This document shows positions 42,273 through 52,024 of a DNA stretch of 64,000 nt, one piece after another. A program made the position numbers and the translations under genes. The number at the start of each line of letters is the position of its first letter. The first letter of the stretch is position 1. This DNA is from Rothia sp035916755 (GTDB taxonomy: Bacteria > Actinomycetota > Actinomycetes > Actinomycetales > Micrococcaceae), in contig NZ_JAYWIX010000002.1 of NCBI RefSeq assembly GCF_035916755.1, positions 62,001 to 126,000 of the forward strand, given 5' to 3'. The notes below the pieces were generated by a model, which saw nothing but the letters and a program-made list of their open reading frames with translations, was not told the origin of the DNA and made no database searches.

Positions 42273-43898
42273 ATGTCAACCACCGCACTCGGCATGCCTA
42301 AGGTCCGCCACGGCGTCGGCAACATCTTCGAATTCGAGCCCTTCCCCGAATATGCAGAGAAGGAACTCCAGAACGAGCAGCTGCGCGCCAACCTGGGCTT
42401 TGCTACCCACAAGATCCGTAACAAGCGCGCCGCCGTCATCTCAGAACTGCCCGACTGGCAGGATCTGCGCACCGCAGGTTCCATGATCAAGCAGAAGGTC
42501 ATGGCCAACCTCGACACCTACCTCGAAGAGTTCGAAAAGAACTTCACCGCTCGCGGCGGCCACGTGCATTGGGCCCGCGACGCCCACGAGGCCAACGAAA
42601 TCGCCCTCAAGCTGATCCAGGCCGAAGGTGTCACCGAGGTCAACAAGATTAAGTCAATGGCCACCGCTGAAACCGGCCTCAACGAGTTCCTCGAAGAGCA
42701 CGGCATCCACGCTATTGAAACCGACCTGGCAGAAGAAATCGTCCAGCTGGGCGACAACGACCGCCCCTCCCACATCCTGGTGCCCGCAATCCACCGCAAC
42801 CGCACCGAGATTCGCGACATCTTCCTCAAGAAGATTGATGGCGTCAACCCCAACCTCACCAACGACCCGGCAGAACTGGCAGAAGCCTCCCGCTTCCGCC
42901 TGCGCGAGAAGTTCCTGACCAACAAGGTCGCCATCTCAGGCGTTAACTTTGGTATCGCCGAAACCGGCACCATGACCATCGTTGAGTCTGAGGGTAACGG
43001 CCGTATGTGCCTGACCTTGCCCGATACCCTGATCACCTTCATGGGCATTGAAAAGCTGCTGCCGACCCTGCAGGACCTCGAAGTCTTCACCCAGCTGCTG
43101 CCCCGCTCGTCCACCGGTGAGCGTATGAACCCCTACACCTCCATGTGGACCGGTGTAACCCCCGGCGACGGCCCCCAGAACCTGCACGTCATCCTGATGG
43201 ACAACGGCCGCACCGCAGCCCTGGCCGACCAGGTTGGCCGCCAGGCCCTGCACTGCATCCGCTGTTCAGCCTGCATGAACGTCTGCCCCGTCTACGAACG
43301 CGCAGGCGGCCACGCCTACGGCTCCACCTACCCCGGCCCCATCGGCGCAATTCTCTCCCCCCAGCTGGGCGGTATCGAGAACGAGTACAACTCCACCCTG
43401 CCCTACGCGTCTTCCCTCTGCGGCGCCTGCTACGAGGCCTGCCCCGTCAAGATCAACATCCCCGACGTGCTGGTTCACTTGCGCGGCAAGGCTGTTGACC
43501 ACGAAAAGGCCCAGGGCGAATTCGCCGGTGGCAAGAAGGACCGCCACGTGCAGATGGACGCCATGATGTTCGGCGCCAAGAAGCTCTTCAGCTCAGGTGC
43601 CCTCATGGCCCTGGCTACTAAGGGCCTTCCCGCCTCCAAGCTGATTACCGGCAAGAAGGGCAAGATCACCAAGCTGCCCGGTATCGTTGGCGGCTGGACC
43701 GAATACCGCGATATCCCGGCACCCCCCAAGACCTCCTTCCGCAACGAATGGAAGAAGGAGCGCGGCTCTTCCCCCAAGCGTGTAGGCGGCGAACGCGTTG
43801 ACCTGCAGGCCATTATTGCCGCTAACCAGGCCAAGATCGCCGAGGCCCATGCCAACGCTGAGACCGCTAACCCCATCGCCCCCAAGGAGGCCAACTAA
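42273..43898 (+). CDS. lutB: Lactate utilization Fe-S protein B, 541 aa
   Basis: LUD domain in the first 300 residues (GGHVHWARDAHEAN, ETGTMTIVESEGN), then two 4Fe-4S ferredoxin sites CIRCSACMNVCPVY and CGACYEACPVKI, and a C-terminal extension of about 130 residues rich in Lys. Central subunit passing electrons from lactate. Its stop overlaps the lutC start (TAATG). Confidence 0.96.
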   Translation: MSTTALGMPKVRHGVGNIFEFEPFPEYAEKELQNEQLRANLGFATHKIRNKRAAVISELPDWQDLRTAGSMIKQKVMANLDTYLEEFEKNFTARGGHVHWARDAHEANEIALKLIQAEGVTEVNKIKSMATAETGLNEFLEEHGIHAIETDLAEEIVQLGDNDRPSHILVPAIHRNRTEIRDIFLKKIDGVNPNLTNDPAELAEASRFRLREKFLTNKVAISGVNFGIAETGTMTIVESEGNGRMCLTLPDTLITFMGIEKLLPTLQDLEVFTQLLPRSSTGERMNPYTSMWTGVTPGDGPQNLHVILMDNGRTAALADQVGRQALHCIRCSACMNVCPVYERAGGHAYGSTYPGPIGAILSPQLGGIENEYNSTLPYASSLCGACYEACPVKINIPDVLVHLRGKAVDHEKAQGEFAGGKKDRHVQMDAMMFGAKKLFSSGALMALATKGLPASKLITGKKGKITKLPGIVGGWTEYRDIPAPPKTSFRNEWKKERGSSPKRVGGERVDLQAIIAANQAKIAEAHANAETANPIAPKEAN

Positions 43899-44539
43899 TG
43901 TCTGATGCAAAAGCAGAAATCCTGGGCCGCATCCGCGCCTCCCTCTGGGACAACCCCCAGCCGGCTGAGCCCGTCCGCGCCTACCGCCGCGAAAGCGACA
44001 AGGGCACCGAGGAAATCATCAAGATGCTGGTCGACCGCCTGATCGACTACAAGGCTAACGTCTACCACGAGACCGAAGAAACCATCGCCGCCCGCGTGGG
44101 TGAGCTGCTCGGCAAGTCCTCCCGCTACGTGGTACCCACCGGTCTCAAGACCGAGTGGCTGCCCGAAGACACCGCAGCCCGCTCCCGCGTGGTTGACTCC
44201 GGTAACGCCAACAAGCCCGGGGCCCTCTCCGTGCGTGAGCTCGATGCCATCGACGCGGTGGTCACCTCTTCGACCGTCTCCTGCGCTGAAACCGGCACCA
44301 TCGCCCTGAACAGCACCGAGACCGAAGGCCGCCGCGCCATCACTCTGGTGCCCGACCACCACATCTGCGTGGTTCCCGTCGATACCATTGTCGAGCTAAT
44401 CCCCGAGACCGTGGCCCGTCTGAACTTCGACAAGCCCATCACCTGGATCTCAGGCCCCTCAGCGACCTCAGATATCGAGCTGATCCGCGTTGAAGGTGTG
44501 CACGGCCCCCGTAACCTGGACGTTATCATCCTCAAGTAG
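43898..44539 (+). CDS. lutC: Lactate utilization protein C, 213 aa
   Basis: LUD-domain subunit, matching LutC: FDVVVTSSTVSCAETGTIALNSTE, HHICVVPVDTIVELIPE and GPSATSDIELIRVEGVHGPR. Third member of the L-lactate dehydrogenase complex. Translationally coupled to lutB and followed by a strong terminator, so the operon has exactly three genes. Confidence 0.96.
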   Translation: MSDAKAEILGRIRASLWDNPQPAEPVRAYRRESDKGTEEIIKMLVDRLIDYKANVYHETEETIAARVGELLGKSSRYVVPTGLKTEWLPEDTAARSRVVDSGNANKPGALSVRELDAIDAVVTSSTVSCAETGTIALNSTETEGRRAITLVPDHHICVVPVDTIVELIPETVARLNFDKPITWISGPSATSDIELIRVEGVHGPRNLDVIILK

Positions 44540-44561
44540 GCTGATGCCCGCTCTGTGATAG

Positions 44562-44599
44562 AAGGGCCCCCTTGCTCAGGCAAGGGGGCCCCTTTTATT
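44562..44599. terminator. lutABC terminator
   Basis: AAGGGCCCCCTTGC / GCAAGGGGGCCCCTT hairpin with T run, serving convergent genes. Confidence 0.88.
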
Positions 44600-44617
44600 G
44601 GGTGCTTTAAGGGGAAG

Positions 44618-45979
44618 CTAGGAATTCGGGCGCTTGATCACGGGAAGGGCGCCCGTTGCCGCCCGCACCGCGGCGGCCCGCTCTAGTTTCTTAGCGCTGC
44701 GGCGCTGCCGCGAGCTTGAGCCGTCATGGGCTTCTGAGCTGCTACCGGCGTCCTTACGCCCTACTGCCCCGATGGCCGAGGCCCACAGGGGGAAGAGAAG
44801 GACGGTCAGCGCCCCACCTGCCACTAGCAGGGAGGCGTTTTGTTCGCTGAGTAGGTCGTTGGCCAGCGCCACTTCGGTGACAGCAACAATGATGGGCAGA
44901 CCCGCCGCAGAGTAGAGACCCAGCTGCAGCTTTTCCTGCACGGTGGTGAGCCCCGAACCGGTGTCAAAGAATTTTTCGGCGGCAAAGACCGGCAGACCGC
45001 GCACCACCAGAATGCCGAGCACGATGCCGGCAAGAAGCAATGGCTGCTCCCAGATAACCGATACCTTAATGCCCATACCCGAGCTCACGAAGAAGAGGGG
45101 AATGAGGAAGGAAAAGCCCAGGGCCTCAAGGCGCTTGGAGAAGGGCTCGAAGGCGCCCTCGGGGGTAAGGGAGCGAAGGATGATGCCGGCAGCAAAAGCA
45201 CCGAGCACCACATCGAGCTCAAAGACCGCGGCGACCATCATGAGGGTAGCCAGAAGGAACATGGCCAGGCGGAGCATGGTCTGGCTGGTGGTGTTAGCCT
45301 CAGCAGCCATGGTGCGGCGCAGGCCCGGAATATGCTCGAAGAGGCGGTGGGGTACAACCGCTGAAATGACAGCAATGACCATAAAGGCCAACAGAATCAG
45401 CACCGCAACCCAGGGGGCGTGCGATGAGAGCAGCAGGGACATCGCGAAGATAGGGAGAACCTCGCCGATAGCCCCGTGCACCATCACCCCGTCGCCGACT
45501 TTCGTGCCCGCCTTTCCGTGGCTCTTGAGCAGGGGCAACAGGGTGCCCAGGGCGGTTGAGCTCAGGGCAATGCCGACGACCGCGTAGGTAGAGAAAGAAC
45601 TCGAAAACTGGGAGAGGCTCATGGCCAGAATCAGGCCGAGGGTGAAGCTCACTAGCCAGGACCCCACAGCGAAAGCCCCCTGGCGTCCGCGCAGGGCTCC
45701 AGCGTTAATTTCGTAACCAGCCAGCAAAAAGAGTAAGCCCAGGCCCAGATCCTTCACCAGAGCAACCCCGCCGTCGGTGCTGGCAAACCCTAGCACCTGC
45801 GGGCCGATGAGTACGCCGAAGATAATCAGGAAGACAACATCAGGGATTTTCTTCTTCACCAGGGCGGACGCCAGGGGCGCCAGTAGGGCAGCGGCAGCTA
45901 TCCAGAAGATAGAAACATACTCGCTGGTCGCCGAAGAACCGGCGGCCAGAAGGACGACGTCGGTGGAGTGAGTGCTCAT
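44618..45979 (-). CDS. CPA2-type cation:proton antiporter, 453 aa
   Basis: About 12 membrane helices of the Na+/H+ exchanger (Kef-like) family, with GLGLLFLLAGYEI, AGIILRSL and the Asp-containing helix FELDVVLGAFAAGI. No RCK/TrkA-N domain is attached, only a 45-residue basic, Ser-rich cytoplasmic tail. Ion specificity cannot be read. Start at MSTHSTDVV. Divergent from the acyltransferase-like gene. Confidence 0.88.
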   Translation of the reverse strand: MSTHSTDVVLLAAGSSATSEYVSIFWIAAAALLAPLASALVKKKIPDVVFLIIFGVLIGPQVLGFASTDGGVALVKDLGLGLLFLLAGYEINAGALRGRQGAFAVGSWLVSFTLGLILAMSLSQFSSSFSTYAVVGIALSSTALGTLLPLLKSHGKAGTKVGDGVMVHGAIGEVLPIFAMSLLLSSHAPWVAVLILLAFMVIAVISAVVPHRLFEHIPGLRRTMAAEANTTSQTMLRLAMFLLATLMMVAAVFELDVVLGAFAAGIILRSLTPEGAFEPFSKRLEALGFSFLIPLFFVSSGMGIKVSVIWEQPLLLAGIVLGILVVRGLPVFAAEKFFDTGSGLTTVQEKLQLGLYSAAGLPIIVAVTEVALANDLLSEQNASLLVAGGALTVLLFPLWASAIGAVGRKDAGSSSEAHDGSSSRQRRSAKKLERAAAVRAATGALPVIKRPNS

Positions 45980-46093
45980 AGTGACTTTCAAAGAGGTGAG
46001 GGGCAACCTAACCAGTGTGCCATGGGTGCCCCTGCCCGCGCAGGGTGGTGGGGCAGTGTTAGGCTAAAGCAGGTATTTATTGAGGAGTATTGC

Positions 46094-47107
46094 GTGACCG
46101 ACCTAAAAACCGCAGGCCGTGTTATCGGTATTGACCTGGCTCGCTGTGCTGCCCTGATCAGCATGTTTATTGCATACTGTGCTCCAGTCAGTGGCCCCAG
46201 GGATGTCCTAAATCTCAGCGAGTTCTTGGCCACCCCGCTCTTTGCCTTCCTCTTGGGGGCGGGCGCCTTCTTCTCATCTCAGCGTATGAGCTTCCCCGCC
46301 CTCTTCGCCTCCTCGGTGGTGCGGGCTATCGCCCTGGTTGCTCTGGGGCTCTACATCGGTACCTGGGGCGCCCAGGTCGATATCGTGCTGGAATACCTGG
46401 GGCTGCTGAGCCTGCTCATGGCCCCTCTTATCTTCCTGCCCTCCTGGGCCCTGGCCCTCCTGGCTGTGGGCAGCTGGTGGTTTGCGGCGTCCGCCCGGGC
46501 CTACTTCCGCCCCCAGGCTATGCAGGCATCTCTCGACGGCAGCTACACTGCCTACCTCTACGAGTGGATGTTCACCGGTCAGAACTACCAGGTTTTTACT
46601 CTGCTGACCTACGCCTGCATCGGTGCGGTGATTGTCTTCCTCATCGAACGCTGGGGCGTCTGGGGTGATGTAGCCCTGGCCCTGTTGGGAAGCCTGGCGA
46701 CCGGCGGTCTCTTCTGGTACTCCCGTTTTGCTGTTGCAGAGTTCCTTCCCTACACCTCCAGCCGGCTTGAGATTGCCTTTAGCCTGGCAGCCTGCCTGGC
46801 GACCGTGGGCTGGTGCTGCCTGCTGGCGCGCGCTCTGGCCGGGCGGGAGCACCTGGCCGGTGCCCTGGTGGGAGCCGGGCGCATGACCCTTTCCCTCTAC
46901 GTGCTCCAGATTGCCGTGCTGGCCCTGTACGCTAACTACGCCCCGGCCTACGGCCTGCCTGCATCTGATAACTCCTGGGCCATGATGTTCGGCCTGATTC
47001 TGGGTGCCCTGCTCTTTGCCTGGGTCTGGCAGCGCCTGCTCGGGCAGACCTTCTTGCGGCGCGGCCCGCTTGAGACTCCCTTAGCCTGGGTCTCCGGCAG
47101 GGGCTAG
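46094..47107 (+). CDS. DUF418/heparan-acetyltransferase-like membrane protein, 337 aa
   Basis: Begins GTG, with GAGGAG 6 bases upstream. Ten or so membrane helices. The first carries GIDLARCAALISMFIAYC, the usual start of DUF418 and HGSNAT-like acyltransferases that move acetyl groups across the membrane; the late RMTLSLYVLQI is also characteristic. Substrate unknown, perhaps an envelope sugar. Next gene 9 bp downstream is an MMPL pump, so they may act together. Confidence 0.78.
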   Translation: MTDLKTAGRVIGIDLARCAALISMFIAYCAPVSGPRDVLNLSEFLATPLFAFLLGAGAFFSSQRMSFPALFASSVVRAIALVALGLYIGTWGAQVDIVLEYLGLLSLLMAPLIFLPSWALALLAVGSWWFAASARAYFRPQAMQASLDGSYTAYLYEWMFTGQNYQVFTLLTYACIGAVIVFLIERWGVWGDVALALLGSLATGGLFWYSRFAVAEFLPYTSSRLEIAFSLAACLATVGWCCLLARALAGREHLAGALVGAGRMTLSLYVLQIAVLALYANYAPAYGLPASDNSWAMMFGLILGALLFAWVWQRLLGQTFLRRGPLETPLAWVSGRG

Positions 47108-47116
47108 ACTGTCAGT

Positions 47117-49270
47117 ATGCATACTTCTTCTTCGGAAACCGGCTCTATCAGGGCCGGTTCCTCTTCACGCACCTGGGTGCGGGTTGCTCTTGCCGTCCTA
47201 TTGACCCTTACCTGGCTTGCTGTGGCGGGTATCGGCGGGCCCTACTTCGGAAAAATCTCCGAGGTCTCAACCAACTCCCAGACTGACTTTCTGCCCGCCT
47301 CCGCTGAATCCACCCAGGTGGTAGAGCAACAGGGCGACTTCCTGGGCACCGACGCGGTGCCCGCGATTCTTGTCTTTGAAGCTGACGGTTCCCTCACCGA
47401 TGCCCACCGCACCTACCTAGAGGGGCTCACCGGCCAGCTAGCGGCGTCCGGCACTTTCACCGGTGAAAGCTCGCCCGTCATTTACTCAGAGGACGGTCGG
47501 GCAGCGGAGCTCATTCTGCCCATCTCCACCGCCGATGAGACCCGAGATGTCGTTGATGGAATCCGCGCCGAGATAACCCAGGCTCCCGACGGCCTCACCG
47601 GCTACGTGACCGGCCCGGCTGGCTTCTCGGCCGACCTGGTTGAGGCATTTGGCGGTATCGACGGCATCCTGCTGGCAGTTGCCCTGATTGTGGTTTTCGT
47701 GATTCTGCTGGTGGTCTACCGCTCACCCCTGCTGCCCATCATCGTGCTGACCAGCTCGATGGTTGCCCTCTCGGGCGCTATCTTCGTCATTTGGCACATG
47801 GCGAATGCCGGCTGGGTCATGATCAACGGCCAGGTGCAGGGAATCCTGCTGATTCTGGTGGTTGGTGCTGCAACCGACTACTCCCTGCTCTACGTAGCCC
47901 GCTATCGCGAAGCCCTCACCCAGTACGTTTCGCGCTGGGAGGCAACCCGGTTTGCCTGGCGCGGGTCCCTTGAGCCGATTCTGGCCTCCGGCGGTACGGT
48001 GATTGCGGGCCTGCTGTGCCTGCTGCTCTCTGAGCTGTCGTCGAACAAGGCCCTGGGACCCGTGGCAGCTACCGGCATCGTGCTGTCCATGCTTACCTCA
48101 CTGACCTTCCTGCCCGCCGTCCTGGCCCTGCTGGGCAGGGTTGCCTTCTGGCCTGCCCGTCCCCGCTATTCCTCTACAGTGAAGGACGCTTCAGCCGGCT
48201 TCTGGGCAAAAATTGCGGCTTTCGTGTCGGGCAAGCCCCGCAAGGTTTGGCTGGTCACGGCTCTGGCGCTGGCTATCTTCGCCGGCTTTTCTGCGACTTT
48301 CCAGGCCAACGGGGTGCGCCAGTCTGACCTGGTGCTGGGGCAGTCCCAGGCACGGGACGGCCAGAATGTGCTGGCTGAACACTTCCCCGGTGGCTCAGGC
48401 TCCCCGGCGAACGTGATTGTGCCTGCTGCCGAGCAAGATACCGCAGTGGCTGCCCTTGACGGGCTCGACGGGGTGAGCTCCATTGCAGCGGTCGCCCAGG
48501 AGTCACCCGCTGGTACTGTGCCGGTGGGTGCTTCTGCTGAGTCCGTGCCGCCGGTTTTTGCCGCTGTTACTCCCACCGAGGTGGACGGCCGAGTCATGCT
48601 CCAGGTGACCCTGGCTGACCCCGCCGACTCACCGCAGGCAGAAGAGACCGTGCGCCAGATGCGCGAGAGCCTTGCCAGCGCAGCTCCCGGCTCGCTGGTT
48701 GGCGGGACGACCGCGTCCGCCCTCGATACCATCGATAGCGCCCAGCGCGACCGTACCCTCATCATCCCGGTGGTGCTTGTTGTTATCGCCCTGATTCTGA
48801 TGGTTCTGCTGCGCTCAATTCTGGCCCCGCTGATGCTGGTGGCTGCCACGGTGCTGTCGTACCTCACTGCCCTGGGCGTTTCGGCCCTGGTCTTCAACCA
48901 TGTGTTCAACTTCCCCGGGGCTGACCCCACCGTGCCCCTCTACGGGTTTGTCTTCCTGGTCGCTCTGGGGATCGACTACACCATCTTCTTGATGACCCGT
49001 GTACGAGAAGAAGCCCTGCATCAGGGGACCGAACAGGGCCTACGAACGGCACTGATTGCAACGGGTGGCGTGATTACCTCAGCCGGTATCGTGCTTGCGG
49101 CAACCTTCGCCGCCCTGGGCGTCATCCCGCTGATTTTCCTGGCCCAGCTTGCCTTCATTGTGGCCTTCGGCGTGCTGCTCGACGCCACCGTAGTGCGAGC
49201 CCTGCTGATACCCGCCCTCGTGGAAGATATCGGCAAGAAAATCTGGTGGCCCTCGAAGCTCTCCCGCTGA
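47117..49270 (+). CDS. MMPL/RND-family transporter, 717 aa
   Basis: Two repeated RND halves: membrane groups at about residues 20-40, 185-350 and 375-395, then 555-705. Signature motifs VGAATDYSLLYVARYRE and VALGIDYTIFLMTRVRE hold the proton-relay Asp/Tyr. No coiled-coil insert, unlike the protein at 30860. Probably exports a lipid or drug; operon with the acyltransferase-like gene suggests envelope-lipid work (inference). Confidence 0.92.
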   Translation: MHTSSSETGSIRAGSSSRTWVRVALAVLLTLTWLAVAGIGGPYFGKISEVSTNSQTDFLPASAESTQVVEQQGDFLGTDAVPAILVFEADGSLTDAHRTYLEGLTGQLAASGTFTGESSPVIYSEDGRAAELILPISTADETRDVVDGIRAEITQAPDGLTGYVTGPAGFSADLVEAFGGIDGILLAVALIVVFVILLVVYRSPLLPIIVLTSSMVALSGAIFVIWHMANAGWVMINGQVQGILLILVVGAATDYSLLYVARYREALTQYVSRWEATRFAWRGSLEPILASGGTVIAGLLCLLLSELSSNKALGPVAATGIVLSMLTSLTFLPAVLALLGRVAFWPARPRYSSTVKDASAGFWAKIAAFVSGKPRKVWLVTALALAIFAGFSATFQANGVRQSDLVLGQSQARDGQNVLAEHFPGGSGSPANVIVPAAEQDTAVAALDGLDGVSSIAAVAQESPAGTVPVGASAESVPPVFAAVTPTEVDGRVMLQVTLADPADSPQAEETVRQMRESLASAAPGSLVGGTTASALDTIDSAQRDRTLIIPVVLVVIALILMVLLRSILAPLMLVAATVLSYLTALGVSALVFNHVFNFPGADPTVPLYGFVFLVALGIDYTIFLMTRVREEALHQGTEQGLRTALIATGGVITSAGIVLAATFAALGVIPLIFLAQLAFIVAFGVLLDATVVRALLIPALVEDIGKKIWWPSKLSR

Positions 49271-49306
49271 ATCTAGCTCGCTGAGCCGAACTGCTGAAAC
49301 CCATGC

Positions 49307-49346
49307 AAAAGGGCCTCCCTGTGTGCCAGGGAGGCCCCAATTTTTT
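49307..49346. terminator. Bidirectional terminator
   Basis: AAAAGGGCCTCCCT / AGGGAGGCCC with A and T runs, between convergent genes. Confidence 0.88.
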
Positions 49347-49358
49347 GAGTTCAGGTGA

Positions 49359-49919
49359 TTAGTCGGCCAGGAACTTCAGGTAGTCAGCAACGAACTGATC
49401 AACGTTCTTCTGCTGCTCTTCGTCCAGTTCTAGCTTGCCGGTGCCCCAGGCCTCACCGGGGATGCGGACGCCCAGGCCCTCGCCCTCCATCAGGTTGGCA
49501 CGAACATAGGGGACCAGGCTACGCAGGTGCTCGCGCACGAACTTACCGTAGGTTGAGTTGGCGACCGAGGCAACGCCGACCTTCTTGCCGTTAAGAACGG
49601 TGGGAGTGGTGTTGTCACCCGCGATGACGGCGCGTGAGGCCCAGTCAATCAGGTTCTTCAGGCGGGCAGGGTAGGAGCCGTTGTATTCGGGTGAGACCAG
49701 AATTAGGCCGGCCGCATTAGCAATATCGGCGCGTAGCTTTTCGACGGAGGCCGGTGCCGGGAACTCGGAGTTCTGGCTGAGCAGGGGAACTGCTGAGAAA
49801 TCGTAGACCTCAGCGCGCTGGCCCTCATTTTCCAGGGCTTCGACGAGCTGCTCGGCGAGCTGGGTGTTGAAGGAACCGTCGCGGTCTGAGCCGGAGATAA
49901 CGAGAATTTTCTGTGACAC
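49359..49919 (-). CDS. NAD(P)H-dependent FMN reductase, 186 aa
   Basis: Flavodoxin-like fold, FMN-reductase family: LVISGSDRDGSFNTQLAE (phosphate-binding loop), ILVSPEYNGSYPARLKNLIDW (the common SPEYNGS motif) and GVASVANSTYG. Reduces flavins or quinones in the cytoplasm. GTG start, with AAAGGACG upstream. A GTAAACTTTAC palindrome lies 44-54 bp before the start and may bind a redox regulator. Confidence 0.9.
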   Translation of the reverse strand: MSQKILVISGSDRDGSFNTQLAEQLVEALENEGQRAEVYDFSAVPLLSQNSEFPAPASVEKLRADIANAAGLILVSPEYNGSYPARLKNLIDWASRAVIAGDNTTPTVLNGKKVGVASVANSTYGKFVREHLRSLVPYVRANLMEGEGLGVRIPGEAWGTGKLELDEEQQKNVDQFVADYLKFLAD

Positions 49920-49962
49920 GGGTCGTCCTTTCACTTCTGCATTTTTCTTCAGCTTACACTCG

Positions 49963-49973
49963 GTAAACTTTAC
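49963..49973. promoter_or_regulatory. Palindromic site upstream of FMN reductase
   Basis: GTAAACTTTAC, an 11-bp inverted repeat in an AT-rich patch 44 bp before the start. Confidence 0.35.
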
Positions 49974-50023
49974 AATGCAAGTATCTATGACGATGTGTGA
50001 CCCTATGGGGGCAAAAGCGGGCA

Positions 50024-50060
50024 ACAAAAAACCGCCCCCGGCTAGAGCCAGGGGCGGTTA
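50024..50060 (-). terminator. tRNA-Pro terminator
   Basis: AACCGCCCCTGGC stem with GCCGGGGGCGGTT and a T run on the minus strand, just after the tRNA 3' end. Confidence 0.88.
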
Positions 50061-50064
50061 CGCT

Positions 50065-50141
50065 TGGTCGGGATGACAGGATTTGAACCTGCGGCCTCGT
50101 CGTCCCGAACGACGCGCGCTACCAAGCTGCGCCACATCCCG
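50065..50141 (-). tRNA. tRNA-Pro (CGG), 3' CCA encoded
   Basis: Minus strand begins CGGGATGTGGCGCAGC and ends ATCCCGACCA; acceptor stem CGGGATG / CATCCCG pairs fully. Anticodon loop TTCGGGA gives CGG (codon CCG). T-arm loop TTCAAAT and D-arm GCAGCTTGGTAGC are normal. CCA is encoded. Confidence 0.95.
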
Positions 50142-50206
50142 ATTGTTGCGTATAACAACCTCTCAAGTATAGCGCGGTGGTCTTAAGCCTGCCAAATCAC
50201 CCCGAT

Positions 50207-52024
50207 TTAGCCCTCGGTACTGTTGTTCTCTTCCCAGGCCTGGGCCATAGCGGCAAAGCGTCCGCCGGCCTCGACCAGGGCGGCGGGGGAGCCGTCCTCC
50301 ACCACGCGCCCGTCCGACACCACCAGCACCCGGTCGGCGGTGAGGACCGTGGAGAGGCGGTGGGCAATCACCACAGAGGTGCGCCCCGCCAGTAGGGACT
50401 CAAGCCCCTGCTGTACCAGCTTTTCGGTCGGAATATCGAGGGAGGCGGTGGCTTCATCGAGAATTAGGACGGCCGGGTCGGCCAGGAAGGCCCGGGCAAA
50501 GGAAATGAGCTGACGCTGGCCCGCAGAGACCCGCCCACCGCGCTTAGAGAGGTTGGTGTCGAAACCCTGGGGCAGGCCGGTGATAAAGTCGTAGGCCCCG
50601 ACCTTGCGGGCCGCCTCGAACACTTCTTCATCGCTGGCAGCCGGGTTGCCCAGGCGGATATTGTCAGCCACGGTGCCCTTGAAGAGGTAGGCCTCCTGGG
50701 TGACCATGACGACCTCACGGCGCAGCTGCTCATCGGACAGGTCACGCAGGTCTACCCCGTCAAGGGTGAGCTGCCCGTGGGTGACATCGTAGAAGCGGGC
50801 AATGAGTTTGGCGATGGTTGATTTACCGGCACCGGTTTCTCCCACCAAGGCTAGGCGCTGCCCGGCAGGGATGTCGAGATTCAGACGGTGCAGGGTGGGG
50901 CGTCCTTCGACGTACTCAAACTCAACCTCATCAAAGACCAGGTGCCCGCTCGCGGGAGCTGTTCGGCGGGCCGGACGCTCGGGCTCGGCTACCTCGGGCT
51001 CTTCGTCGAGGAAACCCGACACTTTCTCGAGGGCCGAGACAGCCGACTGGAACATGTTGTAGTAGTCCGAGAGCATGAAGATAGGTTCAAAGACACGGTT
51101 GGCGTAGATGACAAGGGCTAGCAGAGTGCCTGCCTGCATGGACCCGCCCAGGATGGAGTAGCCGCCAACCACGAGCACAATGGCAACAAAGGTGTTGCCC
51201 AGGGCCTGAAGGGCTGGCATGTAGGTGCCGTGTACCTTGATGGACTGCATAACGCGCACCCGGTAGTCCTCGGCGGCGTCCGCGTAGGCTGCGCGCGAGC
51301 TTGCCTCGGCGCGGAAGGCCTTGACGGCGCGTAGGCCGGTGAAGGTCTCGGCAAAGCGGGAGATGATGCGGGCGGACGCCACCCGCTGGGCCCGGTAGGC
51401 CAGTTCAGATTCGCGGCGGAACCAGGCGGTGAGCCAGGCGACGGGGAACATCATCACCAGTAGGGCGAGGCCAGCCCGCCAGTCCATCAGGCAGAGGGCC
51501 ACGATGGTAAAGGAGATAGAGAGCAGCATGGCTGCAAGCTCAGAAAGCCCCGAGTCGAGGAACTGCCGAATCGTATCGAGGTCACTGGTGAGACGGGAGA
51601 TTACACGACCCGAGGTGTAGGTATCGTGGAAGCCTACCGAGAGTTTTTGGGCGTGCTCAAACATACGCTGGCGCAGGTCAAAGAGCACCTTCTGGGAAAT
51701 CTTGTAGGTGAGCAGAATATTGGTGTAGGTCGCTAAACCGGCCACGACCGCTGCCGCTACATAGAGGGCTGCCAGCGTCATCGCGTAGCTGCTGTCTCCC
51801 GCCAGCAGGGGTTCTAGGGCGTCGTTGATGGCCGTAGAAATGAGCCAGGGCATGGCCGTGGTCAGGGCCGTTGCCAGGATCACCAGGAAAAGGGTGAAGA
51901 GCAGGTGGCTCCGCACCGGCCTCAGTACATCGAGTAAGAGCGCCACCGACCGGCGGCGAACGGCTTTAGCTTCGCTCTTAGAGAGCTGAATTTTATCTTC
52001 TGAATCGGTAATTCTCTGGCTCAT
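50207..52024 (-). CDS. Heterodimeric ABC exporter subunit 1, 605 aa
   Basis: N-terminal six-helix membrane domain (residues about 30-330), C-terminal ATPase with Walker A GETGAGKST, signature region KRGGRVSAGQRQ, Walker B VLILDEATASLD and H-loop IAHRLST. The signature is degenerate (SAGQ), while the Walker B Glu is intact. It overlaps the next subunit by 4 bp (ATGA). Together they probably form a TM287/288-like exporter with one defective site. Confidence 0.93.
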   Translation of the reverse strand: MSQRITDSEDKIQLSKSEAKAVRRRSVALLLDVLRPVRSHLLFTLFLVILATALTTAMPWLISTAINDALEPLLAGDSSYAMTLAALYVAAAVVAGLATYTNILLTYKISQKVLFDLRQRMFEHAQKLSVGFHDTYTSGRVISRLTSDLDTIRQFLDSGLSELAAMLLSISFTIVALCLMDWRAGLALLVMMFPVAWLTAWFRRESELAYRAQRVASARIISRFAETFTGLRAVKAFRAEASSRAAYADAAEDYRVRVMQSIKVHGTYMPALQALGNTFVAIVLVVGGYSILGGSMQAGTLLALVIYANRVFEPIFMLSDYYNMFQSAVSALEKVSGFLDEEPEVAEPERPARRTAPASGHLVFDEVEFEYVEGRPTLHRLNLDIPAGQRLALVGETGAGKSTIAKLIARFYDVTHGQLTLDGVDLRDLSDEQLRREVVMVTQEAYLFKGTVADNIRLGNPAASDEEVFEAARKVGAYDFITGLPQGFDTNLSKRGGRVSAGQRQLISFARAFLADPAVLILDEATASLDIPTEKLVQQGLESLLAGRTSVVIAHRLSTVLTADRVLVVSDGRVVEDGSPAALVEAGGRFAAMAQAWEENNSTEG